The translations under genes and the position numbers were made by a program. A DNA stretch of 64,000 nucleotides from Limonium bicolor (Eukaryota > Streptophyta > Magnoliopsida > Caryophyllales > Plumbaginaceae), in assembly GCA_023374045.1 (NCBI GenBank), contig CM041776.1, forward strand, positions 348,191,636-348,255,635, given 5' to 3'. Under the pieces are notes generated by a model that saw only the letters and a list, made by a program, of their open reading frames with translations, was not told the origin of the DNA and searched no databases. Shown here piece after piece: positions 35,416-47,703 of the stretch; position 1 is the first letter of the stretch; each line of letters opens with the position of its first letter.

Positions 35416-38400
35416 CTACAGACATATAGCTCTGGAAGAAGGTTCTGATTCTCCTTCCGGCAAGAAGCGAGTCTTTGCAGCCTCACAGTTCTCCTGAGAC
35501 ACAGACAAGACAAAAACTAAATCAAAGGAACCCAAATACAAGTACAGCTCTCGCATATCTTTTTCAAGTTTGAAGATGCTGAACACAGACAGTAACATGA
35601 ATAAGAGAAGTAAAAAAACATACCGTATCACCATTTAACTTCGTTGTCTCAAGATAAAGCTCCAATGCTTCATCCCCACGAAGAATTTTGGCTCCACACC
35701 CTTTTGTCTCAGGTGTTCCAACCGCTTCTTCATCTATCAGAATGGCATCTATTCTATCATTTCCTATCTTCACATCAGGTACCTGTGCGTATACATGCAG
35801 AGATGTGAAGATGTCGTCCTGGAAAGCAAGCCCCTGAAACCAGTAAATTATTGTTTACTGAGACATTCTACCTCAAACATGGCATCCGTGAGAATATCCT
35901 CCAAAATAGCTCTCAACCCACGAGCCCCAGTATCTTTTCTCATGGCTTTTTTTGCTATCAATCTTATTGCCTCCTCCGTCATATGTAACTTGGCCTGGGA
36001 TACCATTGAATAAAAAACAAACACGCCATTCTCTTCAGATCATCTGTTTAGAAAAGAAACTCAAATATAGACATGGTGATAGCATCTAGTTACATTGTTC
36101 ATGCTGAACATTTTTCTGTACTGCTTACAAAGGGCGTTTTTAGGCTCTGTTAGAATCTGCAGTAAAATGTCACCAACAACATAAACGTGAGCTACTCCAA
36201 GAAGTCGGCACAAAGATGGCACAGTTTCCCAACCAAAATTTCATCATAGTTCATAATCATACCTGTACAAGTTGTTCCTCCGTCAAAGCTGACAAACTCG
36301 CTATAATTGGGAATCTACCAACAAACTCAGGTATAAGGCCGTAGGCTATAAGATCACCACTTTCCACCTGCAAGAAACATAGATGTTCAGAGTATTCTGC
36401 TATTTAACCAACCAGCATGTAAATTATTTAAAAGAATCAAACAAAACAGTATCTCCTGCAGCAGAATAAACATAAACTTTTAAAGCTCATGTTTGTAAGA
36501 CTGTAGCTCTTACCAATTCTAATAATGATGATGCCACCCACGCATTAGTTGGCCCACCTGATCTCATATTGGCACGGACTGGTGCACCAAAACCAATTGA
36601 TGAATCATGCCGTCTGTAGAAGACCACGTGATTTCTAGTTATTAGCAACCTCAATACTGGATAGAACGGACAGTCTTTTTTCAAGTCGATATAGAACACA
36701 ATATTACCTATCAGATATAGTCTTTTCAAGATCGACAAAAGCTCCACCACAGATAAAAAGAATGTCCTTTGTATTAATCTGTTCATTAGAAATACCAAGG
36801 GTAAGATTAGACACATCACGATGTTTCAACAGCAACAATTTTATTGGGCAAAGATATAAAAACTCAATAAGCTCCACGGTAGGGAAGTTTGGGCAAGGTC
36901 TGTCAATTTGATAATAGTTTGCGTTGACTTCAGGTTGCTTCAATGGCATTATTTAATGGGTCAAAATAAAACAACTGCGATTGCTCCACATTAGTCAGCT
37001 TAAGCAACTTAAACACATTAGCGATAACTTACAAAAGAATTTCAATGCATATATACGAATGAATCATAACATTTGAATATTTTAATCCAAACCCATGTAA
37101 ATCAAAAACTCATTATCTATCTAGACGAGAAGTAATGTCCATACAGTTACATCAAATCAAGGAGTTTTCTCCCACCCAAAGCTTTTAGACAACCCGCCAA
37201 AGTTCATTCCGAAACACAATAATTTCTATCGGGCAGCTTATATATTGTTCTAATGGTGGGGTTGAACATTGTCAGACTCTACAGTTGCAACTAAAATCAA
37301 CAAGACTGTTCACTTTATCATCATGAAAATCTCAAGTTCTAGAAACATAGCACCAGGAATGAAAATTGGAATACTCAAGATCAAGACCACTGGCAAAAAG
37401 CAAACACAATATTGCCGATTTATGAAAGTCTTTACATGAGTGGGACACGTTAAAAAGCATGCATCATCAGTAACAAGAGTATAGTTTGGCAATACCTGAA
37501 TGTTCTCAGCACGTGAATGCTTCCGTGCTGCTTTGTCAGGTACATTTACTATCTAAACAAATAAAATTACAGTAATCAGAAAGGTGATCAAAAGTCTTAC
37601 ATTGGAAAGCAATAATATCATCACCAACATTGCATTGAATAGTTGAAGATTAACAGATGATGAACAATGTATTGATACGACAGCAGCACAACAGATCACT
37701 TGTTCACTTCTAAAACACCATAAAGCCTTACTACTTATCTGTTCGGTCAGTTCTGAAGAAATAGATGCTTGCGATTGAGACCCATATATCAATCAGGTCA
37801 ATCATGTTAGTCCCCCTTCAAGGTGATGAAACTACCAGTAATTGCAGCTGAAAACCCGCATACAAAGTTAAAGAACCTTTTTTCTTTATCACCAACAAAA
37901 TTGAGAAATAAAACTCCAGGAAGTTCTGGAAGATAGTCATCTTCTACATTTGCCATTCTTGTCAAAAGTAGCCTATCTATACTTGGCAAATGTTTCCTTA
38001 CTTAAGTTTATTGAAGCTATGGAGTGCTGAATTTTAGTCAACAGGTATGCACTTGTTATGTAAGAAAGTTGAAGACAAATAATCTATGAAAAAAACACCC
38101 CATTCAGTTACAATAAGACAATTATGACTCAACAAATGTAATTTTCTAAGTTTATTTCAAACATACCCTGTCAAAAAGATAATTCCATATGCATTCAAAC
38201 ACAGGGAAAAGAAACTGCAATCGATAAGAAGCACTTACAGTTCCTTCCAGCATCTTCAACAATGCCTGTTGAACACCCTCACCGGATACATCTCTTCCAA
38301 CACTGGAGCTCTCAGCCTGTGTAGGTATCATTCATTAAGATTGGAAGTAAGCAACTGGAAGATGAATCTTGGTCCATAAAGCAGCAGAAGGGAAGATAAA

Positions 38401-41400
38401 AATCATAGCCCATTAGTATTTGAATGTAGGCACTCCCTTGATTACCTTTTTTGTTATCTTATCAACTTCATCTATGTAAACAATTCCTTGTTGGGCTGCC
38501 TCCACATCAAACTCTGCAACCTAGATTGACATAGATACGTAAGCAACAAGCAACAATGTTACTAGACAGAAATCGAGGGTGGGAAGTATTGTGAGTCCTA
38601 AAGATGAGACCATCCCTTTAAGTTACTGAGTGACCTAAATCTCTATCTGACACGAACTTCTAATTCAATCTATGTCTGATATAGATTCAGCTTCGAGAAC
38701 CACAACAGAAGAACTTATGCATTTCTTTTAGAAGACTGCATAGGATCTGGAACACGTATCATGGAATATTGCTTAAGCTAAGAACCCCCAAGTGCTTATA
38801 GATGATACACTTAAGAAACCATTTTCTATCACAAAGAACCAACTGATTAATGAGCGTGAAGTGAGGTGAAATATGCTGAGTCAAATAGCATACATAACAC
38901 AAACAAGAACACTGGAAATACCATTAATAACTTGTACAATAATGATTCCACATCTTCTCCAACATAGCCAGCCTGCACACAAAAAAGAGTGCTTCATTGT
39001 TAGTGAAACATGCATTAAAAGTAATATAAGTAAATTAGTAAATATAAGAAGGAAAGTAATTCATACTGATAAGAGAAGGATCTATATAAATTGGCATATT
39101 TGTCAGCCCTACCTTATCTTCACACTTAGAATTAGAGCTAATAGCAAGTAGCAACATATACAAAGTTTCTAGAGCAATTGCCTAACAGCATATAGAAACA
39201 TATCAAGTCCTGACCCTCATCGAGTGTGGCAAATACTTGATAAGACTATATACTGTATCGTAAAGCACCACTTTTACTGTCACCAGAAGCAAGCTCCCCA
39301 CTACTAAGGTAAATAAGCCTTCATGTTTTGATTTATAAACAGGTTGCAAAGAGTGTGGCATGACTCTAAGAAAATATAGGAAACAGTTAATATATGTTAA
39401 ACAATTTATGACTGTCAGTACATTAATAACATCAGGTATACATGATCCAGGACACAATTTCACCACATAGGTATTATGCTTAGCTGCAGCTAATAACTCC
39501 TTCTCAGAAAATAAAACCACTTCCTTACCTGTGTCAATGTTGTTGCATCAGCAATAACAAATGGTACATTCACTATGCGGGCAAGGGTTTTTGCCAGCAA
39601 TGTCTTCCCTGTCCTTGCAGTCAACATTAACACAGACAGATCAGAACACCTGCAGTAATTCACCTGCAGCAAGTTGCCACACTAGAACCACGTTGATGGT
39701 TTTATACCACCTCTACACCACAAATCAAAACTACATTTTAAAAATAAGACTTAGAGACTTATGACACATACCGCAACCAGTGGGTCCCATCAAAAGTACA
39801 TTGCTCTTCTCCAGTTCAACAAATTCATCATCATTCTTTTCAGCCTCAATTCCATCTGGATCCTCTTCAGACCTACTCATACTAAAACAAAACAAAAAAC
39901 TCAGTCATGACAGAACTTATGAAATTTAGGGCACATTTGACGAAAGAAAAGGTACAAGCTAGCCAATTACTTCTGCATTGAGTCTTGGTAAATCCTTTTG
40001 TAATGGTTGTACACGGCCACAGAGAGCACCTGGCAAGCAATTGAGTGGTAAGGGGGAAGGAATGCATTGAACCATTATACATATATTTGGTTACTCTAGC
40101 ATGACACAGCAATTAAGAAGCATTTCCTCAAAGATTGCACTTGAGCATCAACGACCAAGAAAGCTAAACCAAACCAAGAGAGATGGAAACAATCACATGA
40201 ACAAGCAGGTAGATGATGACTTTCGCTATAAGTCCATCCATCAACATAATTGAGATGTGAACTCTGTAACTGCTTCACTCATCTGGATCTCATTCGGTAG
40301 TTCATAACGCTTTTCATGAATATGGTCCATATATAACAATGCAAAATCTGTCTTCAATTTGAGCCCAAGAGAGTACCCTTGCCAGACACAGAGATAACTG
40401 GGAGGGGCTTAAGATTATAGTGGAGTAGGAAAAATAACGGAAAAGTAATTAACAAGATCGCCCACTAGCTTCTCGTCGTCATTATCACATGAACTCCTAT
40501 GAGTATTTCACAATCACCCAATATTATCCGCATCTATAAGTGATGAATATATCTTGCCCATGACCCGGTTAAATGTTTCGATCACACCAAGAGCAGCTAC
40601 CAACAACGTAAGCACCACCACTACGTTTCGTCCAGATAAGTTCATACGTCACCACTCTAATCATAATGGTTACTTACTATCCACCTTGAGATTTTGAAAC
40701 CGAGCATCCCCAAGCATTTGCAGATTCTCAAGAAATGACAGACTCGGTCAACAAAAACAGAAAATTTCACATACCTTCTTAGCCCGCTCTTGCCCAATAA
40801 CAAACTCGTCGAGACCTTTACACATTTCCTTGGGTGTTGGAAGCTCTTTCCCCAAGAATGCCCCACCCCACCTTTTTTCTTCTTCCTGACTTCGTCCTGC
40901 TTCTAGCCTTTTATTCTCTTCCAGCATCCCGGCTCCAGGCCCTAACCCAGCATCATCCAAAGCAGGAGGCTTCCAATTCTCCAGCAATGAAGGCAAGGGA
41001 GGGGGCGGCAATGACGGATCTCTTACATACGATCTGAGCTTCTGCCAAACTGATACCTTACCGTTCTCGTCCTCACTGGCCCCCTCTTTCACGAAACTCC
41101 CCTCCATCAGGAAGTCTTCTTTGTTGTCACCATTGCCATTTCCAATTCCATTACCATTGCCGCTGCTGTTTCTCCTTGTCTTCTCCTTGGTTAGTCTTCC
41201 AATCTCAAAGAAGCTGCCCTGCAGAGGCGTGAGCTTGCAAGGGCGGAAGTAGAAGGCGGTTCTACAATTGGGGCAGACGTTGAGCGCCTGGTAGATCCCA
41301 GACTCGTTGGGAGTGATGGATAATGGTCGATTGGAGAAGAGCACGTTCATCTGCCTAGAGCAGCGGGGGCAATTCATGACGGCCTTGATCTGGTCGTACT

Positions 41401-41653
41401 TGTCCGAGCTGCCCTCCCACTTCTGGTGCCTCTGGTGGAATCGGAAACCTAACCCTAGTCCTGACCTGATGGAAGTAGAAGTCGGAAATGATGGCTTGGG
41501 CAGGGGAGGAGAAAGCGGGCGAGTAGATCTGCAAGATGAGATGTGGTGGTAGTGGCGGGGGTGGAGAAGAGGCGGAGAAGGTGATGGTGGTGGTTTGGGA
41601 AGGATAGAGATTGCTGGTTGGAAGAGATTTTTTCGTCGGAAAAGCATCATCAT
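35416..41653 (-). CDS. CLPX: CLPX, mitochondrial ATP-dependent Clp unfoldase subunit
   Basis: AAA+ unfoldase that feeds substrates to ClpP, expected in the mitochondrial matrix. Exons (minus): 41653-40775, 40029-39971, 39881-39772, 39608-39529, 38972-38922, 38520-38446, 38316-38239, 37552-37496, 36778-36708, 36613-36514, 36367-36263, 36156-36094, 35994-35872, 35782-35624, 35493-35416. All GT-AG and in phase, 2088 bp, 695 aa. Residues 1-60 are basic, Ser/Pro-rich and presequence-like ([14 protein letters not shown]). Cysteine pairs CPRC (95-98) and CPNC (127-130) form the plant-type zinc ribbon. AAA+ core: Walker A GPTGCGKT (345-352), GYVG pore loop (378-381), Walker B IVYIDE (406-411), RKH loop (454-456), ClpP-binding IGF loop (493-495), arginine finger R538 in IPEFVGRF, sensor 2 GARGLR (599-604). 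The Walker A Cys replaces the usual Ser. The tail after [12 protein letters not shown] is variable. Confidence 0.95.
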
Positions 41654-41743
41654 GGCTGGTTGCTTTCAATATTTCTTCGTCTGTTAATACTCTTTGTTAG
41701 TGATGATTAAAAATTATGTTGATGAGGAAAGTGAGCCATTAGA

Positions 41744-41758
41744 CATGATATATAGAGA
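41744..41758 (-). promoter_or_regulatory. Possible CLPX TATA box
   Basis: Minus-strand tatctctatatatcatg lies about 95 nt upstream of the CLPX ATG, a plausible spacing for a short 5' UTR. It is inferred from position and composition only. Confidence 0.35.
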
Positions 41759-41759
41759 T

Positions 41760-42470
41760 AGCCTCCATCTCATCCTCCTGCCCCGCATCCGCTTCCTCAG
41801 CGCGCCACACAGAGATATGGAGCGAGCGAGAAAGCGAAGATATCGCGCAATCTGAGGTCGGTCGATGTGATTGGGCAAACGTGGGATTGTGGGTGGAGTG
41901 GAGCGGCGGTGGGAGGAAGAGGATGGCCGGGAAGCGGATGGCTGGTTTGATGATGGAGTGGACGATCTATGATTGCTGGCGCCGGTAATAGAATTAGAAA
42001 CTTCATTTTAGGAATGGTTTCTCTCTTTTTCTAATTTTTCTGTATATTGGATTTAGAAAAAAGAAATAGAGATGCGGATAATTCAGTTCATTTTCAATTA
42101 TAAATCGGAAATTAAGTAATATCTTCTTTTTTTTTTTCTTTGAAAAGATAGTAATATCCTTTTTGAATGACAGGAAATTACGTAATATCCATATCAAGTA
42201 GTGTTACCCGTCCACTTGGATTTCATGGGTCAAAATAGGGGTGGAAACGGGGATCTGATTATTATAGTCATCTTTTATTGAATGAAGTTCTCTTTGTTAT
42301 ACAACGATATGCAGGTGGCAGTAGTCTGGGAGTTTCTTAGTCGGCACGTGGTTAGGTCAGTTGTAGCTGGTTGGTGACCAGATACAACCTGTGTAGTCGT
42401 TCATTGGCTATGGTTGGCTTTTATAGTCTAGTGTTACTACCTTAAATACATTTTTGACGTTTTTAACTAT
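41760..42470. other. CLPX upstream region
   Basis: GC-rich to about 41990 (promoter or distal UTR of CLPX), then AT-rich. A proline-rich minus-strand frame at 41797-42006 has no recognisable domain. Nothing else is visible. Confidence 0.35.
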
Positions 42471-42479
42471 CACAAAGTG

Positions 42480-43145
42480 AGTTTTAAGTTGTGTCTTCGG
42501 TGTTTTAACATCTCTTAGGTGATTTTTAGGGTGTGTGGTGTAGGATAATATTTTTTAAAGTCATTTGATATTTTATAATATCATCACTAACGTGACAGTT
42601 TTTTTTGGGGTTTGTGGTTTAGATTCATTACTATGGTAGTTTTTAAGGTGTGTGGTGTACGTTAATCATTTTTTGAATCATTATATACTTTATAATGTCG
42701 GCACTAACTCGACAGTTTTTTAGGGTAATGACCCTAAACCTTGGCACTACAAACTTTAAAAATGTTTAGCTTTTCTGAGGTGGTTGTTAGAGTGTGTGGT
42801 GAAGGGTAATCTTTTTTTGAATTCGTCTATACATATAATGTCATCACTGACTCGACGGTCTTGTAAGCTTTGTGGTTTAGGGTCGTTTTACCCTAAACCC
42901 TAGCACTACAAGCCCAAAAAATGTCAGCTTTCCTATGGTGGTTTTTAGGATATACGGTGTAGGGTAATCTATTTTGAAGTCATTCTATATTTTATAGTAT
43001 TGTCACTGACTCGGCAGACTTTTAAGGTTTGTGGTTTAGGGTTAAGGTTTGTTAGACCCTAAACCCTGGCACTACAAAGCCTTAAAATGCCTTCAACGTT
43101 TATTTAGTTATTTTATGGTGGTTTTTAGGGTGTGTGGTGTAGAGT
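42480..43145. repeat. Tandem array of telobox-bearing repeats, about 5 units
   Basis: Units of about 115-175 bp contain ggtttttagggtgtgtggtg, tagggtaatct, cattctatattttata, tcatcactgactcgacag, tttgtggtttagggt and ccctaaaccctggcactaca. Copies are anchored by gtgtggtgta-type motifs near 42535, 42650, 42800, 42957 and 43132. Single copies flank the LTR-like element at 18.6 and 21.6 kb. The ccctaaaccct motif matches the plant telomere repeat over about 11 bp. Confidence 0.75.
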
Positions 43146-43399
43146 AATCTTTGGTGTAGATTAAAAAAAATTAAAAAAAAATGAGACGCCTAGTGGCTGG
43201 CCTTGAAGGAAGCCACCCACCGGCTATGTTCTGTCTGGCCGCTGGCCGACTGCATGGCCTCCAGCAAGCTACGTGGCCTGTAGACTCCCGCCGAATGCCT
43301 GCGACTGTATTTAGTAAATTTGTGACTCCAAATAATAATTACCAGTTCACTCATTGTCACATATATCACGCATATACTATTATTCATCACTTGCGGTTA

Positions 43400-44160
43400 A
43401 CTTAAGTGATCGAGTGATAAACAAGTAAAAATATATCGGCCATGTTTTAATATATATCGAAGATTTAATTTTAACTTTACAGTAAATTTAAGTTCTGATT
43501 ATAATTCATTTGAAACTTTCATGGAAAAGTCTAAGGGTAGTTATAATTTTGTATAAATTATAGAGGCGAACTATAAACCGTCATTTATTACGCACGTTAT
43601 ACCACGGTTCAAACTCCTCACCGTTGTATAAAGTCAATGAATATCGCGGGAGAAGGGGTCTTAAACGATGGTTTCAACCAACCGTGGTTTTTTTGCTTAC
43701 TTTAAACGACGGTTATGAACCATCGTTTATAGCCATTTTTTAATATGCGACGCGAGCATATACCTAACTGTGGTTTTTAAGCAAAATAACTGTGGTATTA
43801 AACTTTTTATGCACTAGTGATCAGCAATGGATGGAAAAATAATTATTCAACATGTTAGAGTATAATCTTGTAATAAGGTTTGATTATTTCTAGCGGGTTT
43901 TATCGATCAAGTAAAATATCTCGGGCATGTTTTTAATCTATCAAATATTTAATTTTAAATTTATAGTAATTTTAAGATCTGACTATAATTCATTTGAAAC
44001 TTTGATGGTAAAGTCTAAGGGTATAGTTATAATTTTGTATAAATTAATCAGATAGTAAATAGATAATGGATCAACGATGGATGGAAAACTCATCATTAAA
44101 CGTGTTAAAGTATATTGTAATAAGGTTTGATTATTCCTAGGTGGTTTTATCGATTGTGAC
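43400..44160. repeat. Diverged direct duplication of about 240 bp
   Basis: A unit containing aatttaagttctgattataa, ttcatttgaaactttcatgg and agtataatcttgtaataagg appears twice: 43420-43565 continuing at 43820-43905, and 43908-44158. The first copy is split by the CACTA fragment at 43566-43819. Confidence 0.75.
43566..43819. mobile_element. Truncated CACTA element (same family as 19295-20679)
   Basis: Right-hand subterminal region only: ttataccacggttcaaactc, atatcgcgggagaaggggtc, ttaaacgacggttatgaacc and the terminus ttttatgcactagtg. It aligns with 20450-20679 almost throughout. The left end and interior are missing. Confidence 0.8.
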
Positions 44161-44164
44161 TTTA

Positions 44165-44900
44165 ATGCATTGAAAAATGAGGAAGAAATAATGAGACGAT
44201 GATTTACGTGGTTAGATCTTTATTGATCTACTTTACGGGTTTGCTACATAGGTTTTTAATAAGTGAAGAGAGTAGTTTTGAGAGTATTGAATGCAGTATG
44301 TGAGCCTGTCTTAAATGAGGAATATTGATGACTATTTATAGGCAAACGGCGAACGGGAAGCCGGGTCATTGTATGCTTGCTGACCAGACAGATGGCGCAG
44401 GCTCTATCCAAGTGGGGGAGTAGGGATGACATCTAGAGTTTCCCACTAACATGAAACTTCGAACCACCAGGTCGCACATTAGTCACAGGGAACACATCAG
44501 TCTCGAGTTAATAATGTGTCTGGTGAGATGTGGACGGCAGGGCTAGTTAAGGGCGTGATGAGATAGGTCACATCTCGTCGTGTGGGAAAGCAGTGAGTTA
44601 TTGTCGGTTTGATAGAGGTTTTACACTTGGCTTTGTGGTGTTCCATCTACGAGGCTGGACAACTATTACGTGGGCATCCTTTGCTCTGGTGGTCGGCTGA
44701 TCATTGCCCAACAGCCGGTTTGTGGGTGTTTGGTCGAGGTACATGTTAAAAGTCATATAAACGTGATTAGTCTCTTAATAAACGTGGTTAAGGTATGGTT
44801 AAATATACCGCACCAACACCTATTTTTTGTACGTATATGTTATGGGGATTTAGCATATAAAATAAGGATCATTGTTAGCTAATATTTGGTGATGCAAAGC
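44165..44900 (-). mobile_element. LTR-like segment with minus-strand TATA box
   Basis: On the minus strand TATAAATAG (44341-44333) is followed about 130 nt later by aagatctaaccacgtaaatc. The same arrangement occurs at 60731-60890, suggesting two LTRs of one family. Boundaries are unknown and no coding sequence is seen. Confidence 0.35.
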
Positions 44901-45720
44901 CAAACTGGAAGGGCATTTTGTATGTAGTGGGGACCACACCCTTTCGATGTAGGTGGCGTTAATGGCTCATTTGATGGGCACCACCTACTCATTTACACTC
45001 ACATTCCTTGTGATAATAAGTCATTTCTAAATTACCTTTGAGCGATAAATATGGATGATGTCAACTTCATCCATGTGCCTCATACTATAACACTGACTCT
45101 TCCACACTTACATCCACACTCACTGGACCAGGTTGCTCCTCGCTTTTGGGAAATAATAAGTAGTTGGTTGTGCAATAGATGAGAGCCATTATAGAGACCC
45201 TAACAAAAACATGCTACGGTTTCGTTGTGGCGAGCCCGGAGTTGTAGAGCTTGATCAACACACTTAGGGCTATAGGAGATGTCCATTGGAGTGAAGAGGA
45301 AACTTTGACCACATTGTGCGAGCTCCCCAAGGATGAACCAGATATATGAGTTGTGTTCAGACACATTCTCCCTGTATTGACCAACCTCAACCACAAAAAC
45401 ATGTTTAAAGGCATGCTCAAGTGTGGTTTGACTACAACACTCCAGTTTATCACATTGGTAAATCGTAATGCAGGGGTGTAGTTCTAGAAGTTTGGTAGCT
45501 TTATTAAATTAAGCTATACTAGTCATTTCATTATTACAACTTTGTATGCTTGTTTGAACAATTCTAGTATTCACTTTAGCAATTTATGTTTTGGGTGTGT
45601 AGCTATGCACTTCGTTGACATGTTTAATACATTCTTGACGGTTTATCTTTAAACATGTTCACATATTACATAAAATTGTGACCATGGATGGCTCTGATTT
45701 AGTTTGCTGCTTGCTCAACT
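44900..45720. other. Intergenic, no gene recognised
   Basis: Short open frames only. No domain, repeat or element end could be identified. Confidence 0.3.
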
Positions 45721-45726
45721 ACTAGG

Positions 45727-47211
45727 TGATAAGTGTATGAATGAGCATGTACTAGGGGTTGGTTTTATATGCTTTATCAATGTTTATCATTCTCATTTCT
45801 TCACTTTAGCTAGTTTTCCTCTAGTTTTGTGTTTTATTGGTGTTTTTACACATTTGTTGTTTAAACATAAGGATAACTTAGCTAGAAGCAAAGTAGACGA
45901 AGAGAGAAGTATGCAAGGAAGACACAAATAGATGGTGTGGCCAAGAATTAAAGCTTTGGGAAGTACGTCAAGGAAAATGGGACATTCTAGAAAGATTTTG
46001 GTGCAAACAAGAAGAATCTAGAGGCGACTGACCCACAAGACCGTCCCAATGGGTTGGAATTTCTATTGGAACTTGAACCGACCCATTAGGGTCGGCCAGA
46101 CTTGAGACTTCTGTTCGACTTTGGAGATTGGTTGGCCTTAAGTTCTGCACGTGGTTTCATATTCCAATGCCGACCGACCCATCAAAATCTGTCCATACTT
46201 TGTGCTTTAAAAGTCAAGTCTTGGCATTTTATCTTTTGAACTTTTGAAGGCAGAGCATAGAGGAAAATAAAGAGCGGATAAGAGCATTTTGGAGCTAGAA
46301 GAAGAAGGAGAAGGTGTGGATAAACTTCCCCACCATTGGAGACCTTCTTCAACCTCTCCCATTCCTTTTTCTATCTCTCACTATTATTTATGCTCTAATA
46401 GAGGAATAGTCTCCTTGTACCTAGGGATTAGGATTTTGCCCCAAATTCCTAAAATCTTCATTGTTGCTTCTTGAACTTATATATGGCTTCATTTTAGTTC
46501 ATGTTGTTAATGAAATATGACATTGAGCATTTATGGATCTTAAACTTGTCAACATTTTATTTTGAGATTTGCTTTAGGGTGTTGCTCAATTTCTGATTTA
46601 TGTGTTGAATTAGGTTGGTTTTGCTCTAAATTTGTCAATATGTGATTCCAAGATATACTATAAGGTTTCAATTAGTTTATCATTTATATGTGTCTTTAAC
46701 AACATGAGATTCTTAGATAGAAACCTAGACCAAAGGAACTAAATCAATGTAATTCATTAACATGTGATTCTGAGATAAATTTCATTGCAACTTGGAACTC
46801 AAGCTTCATTTTATCATTGACCATGTAGTTGAATAATTTGTCAGGTTCCGACTCAACTAGTTAGGATTAATATAAGCATGATTTGAGTATTAATTAGTTA
46901 ACTTTTCGTGTTATTTAACTTTGAGTTCAAGAATCAACATATGTTGGTTAAGGGTGAAAGGGGAAAAAATTCATCTCAGGGTACATCTAGCTTAGCTAGT
47001 TATCATAGTTTTACTGCTTTATTTTGCTTACTTTTGTCTTCCAACAAAAATAAAACCTAATATTCACAACAATTGCACCTTTTGTAGATATTATGTTCAT
47101 GATCAAACTAGTTTTAAGCTAAATTGACTCCAAGTCCCGGTGAAGACAACACCTATTCACCGCGTGGTAAAACCCACTCACGCATGAATTACATTCTAAT
47201 TCTTTGTATCA
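45727..47211 (+). mobile_element. Probable solo LTR, degraded TSD (CTAGG/TTAGG)
   Basis: Begins TGATAAGTGTATGAATGAGC, the same style as the confirmed solo LTR at 56420. It contains a promoter-like TTTAAAAG (46205-46212), CT-rich 5' UTR-like sequence and a trailing caagtcccggtgaagacaac segment. A CA end at 47211 would leave TTAGG against CTAGG upstream (one mismatch), so the right boundary is tentative. An inverted motif ccgacccattagggtcgg lies near 46079-46096. No ORF of note. Confidence 0.5.
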
Positions 47212-47216
47212 TTAGG

Positions 47217-47703
47217 ATCTCTCTTTATAGTAAAATGAATTTATTGGGATGATACATGGAGGAGCTTAAGTTATCAACAAATCAACATTGTAGTTAGTTA
47301 GTTTCACAAAATCATAACATACAACCTCCAATCGCAATGCCAAAATAAGAGTTCACCGGGGAGAAGTGGGTTAAGTCATATGCAACACAATTCATATAGA
47401 ATTGTGAATGCAATTATGATGGATAAGAACATATTTATCCTCTTTTTGAGTTTATGGAAATAAAGTATGGCTTCGGATGATAAATGTGAGTATACAAGGG
47501 ATGCGGCTTTGTTCTTATACATACAAGGACAACAAGCGTCAAATTGAAACACTTGTGATAGATTTATACTTCGGACAAAGACTATTAGTTATTATTTTAA
47601 AGAAGTGCTTAAGCTGATGTAGGCCTTTGAACACATATACAAGACCAAGGGGTCTTGAATGGACACAGATTCATCCTAAACTATATGAGGACTCTAAACT
47701 AGA
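47217..47703. other. Intergenic flank of the next solo LTR
   Basis: No gene is visible. The last bases supply the left target duplication of the following LTR. Confidence 0.3.

Noticed and set aside
41797..42006. Minus-strand proline-rich frame upstream of CLPX
   Set aside because: No domain, and it lies in the expected CLPX promoter region; at best an upstream ORF.
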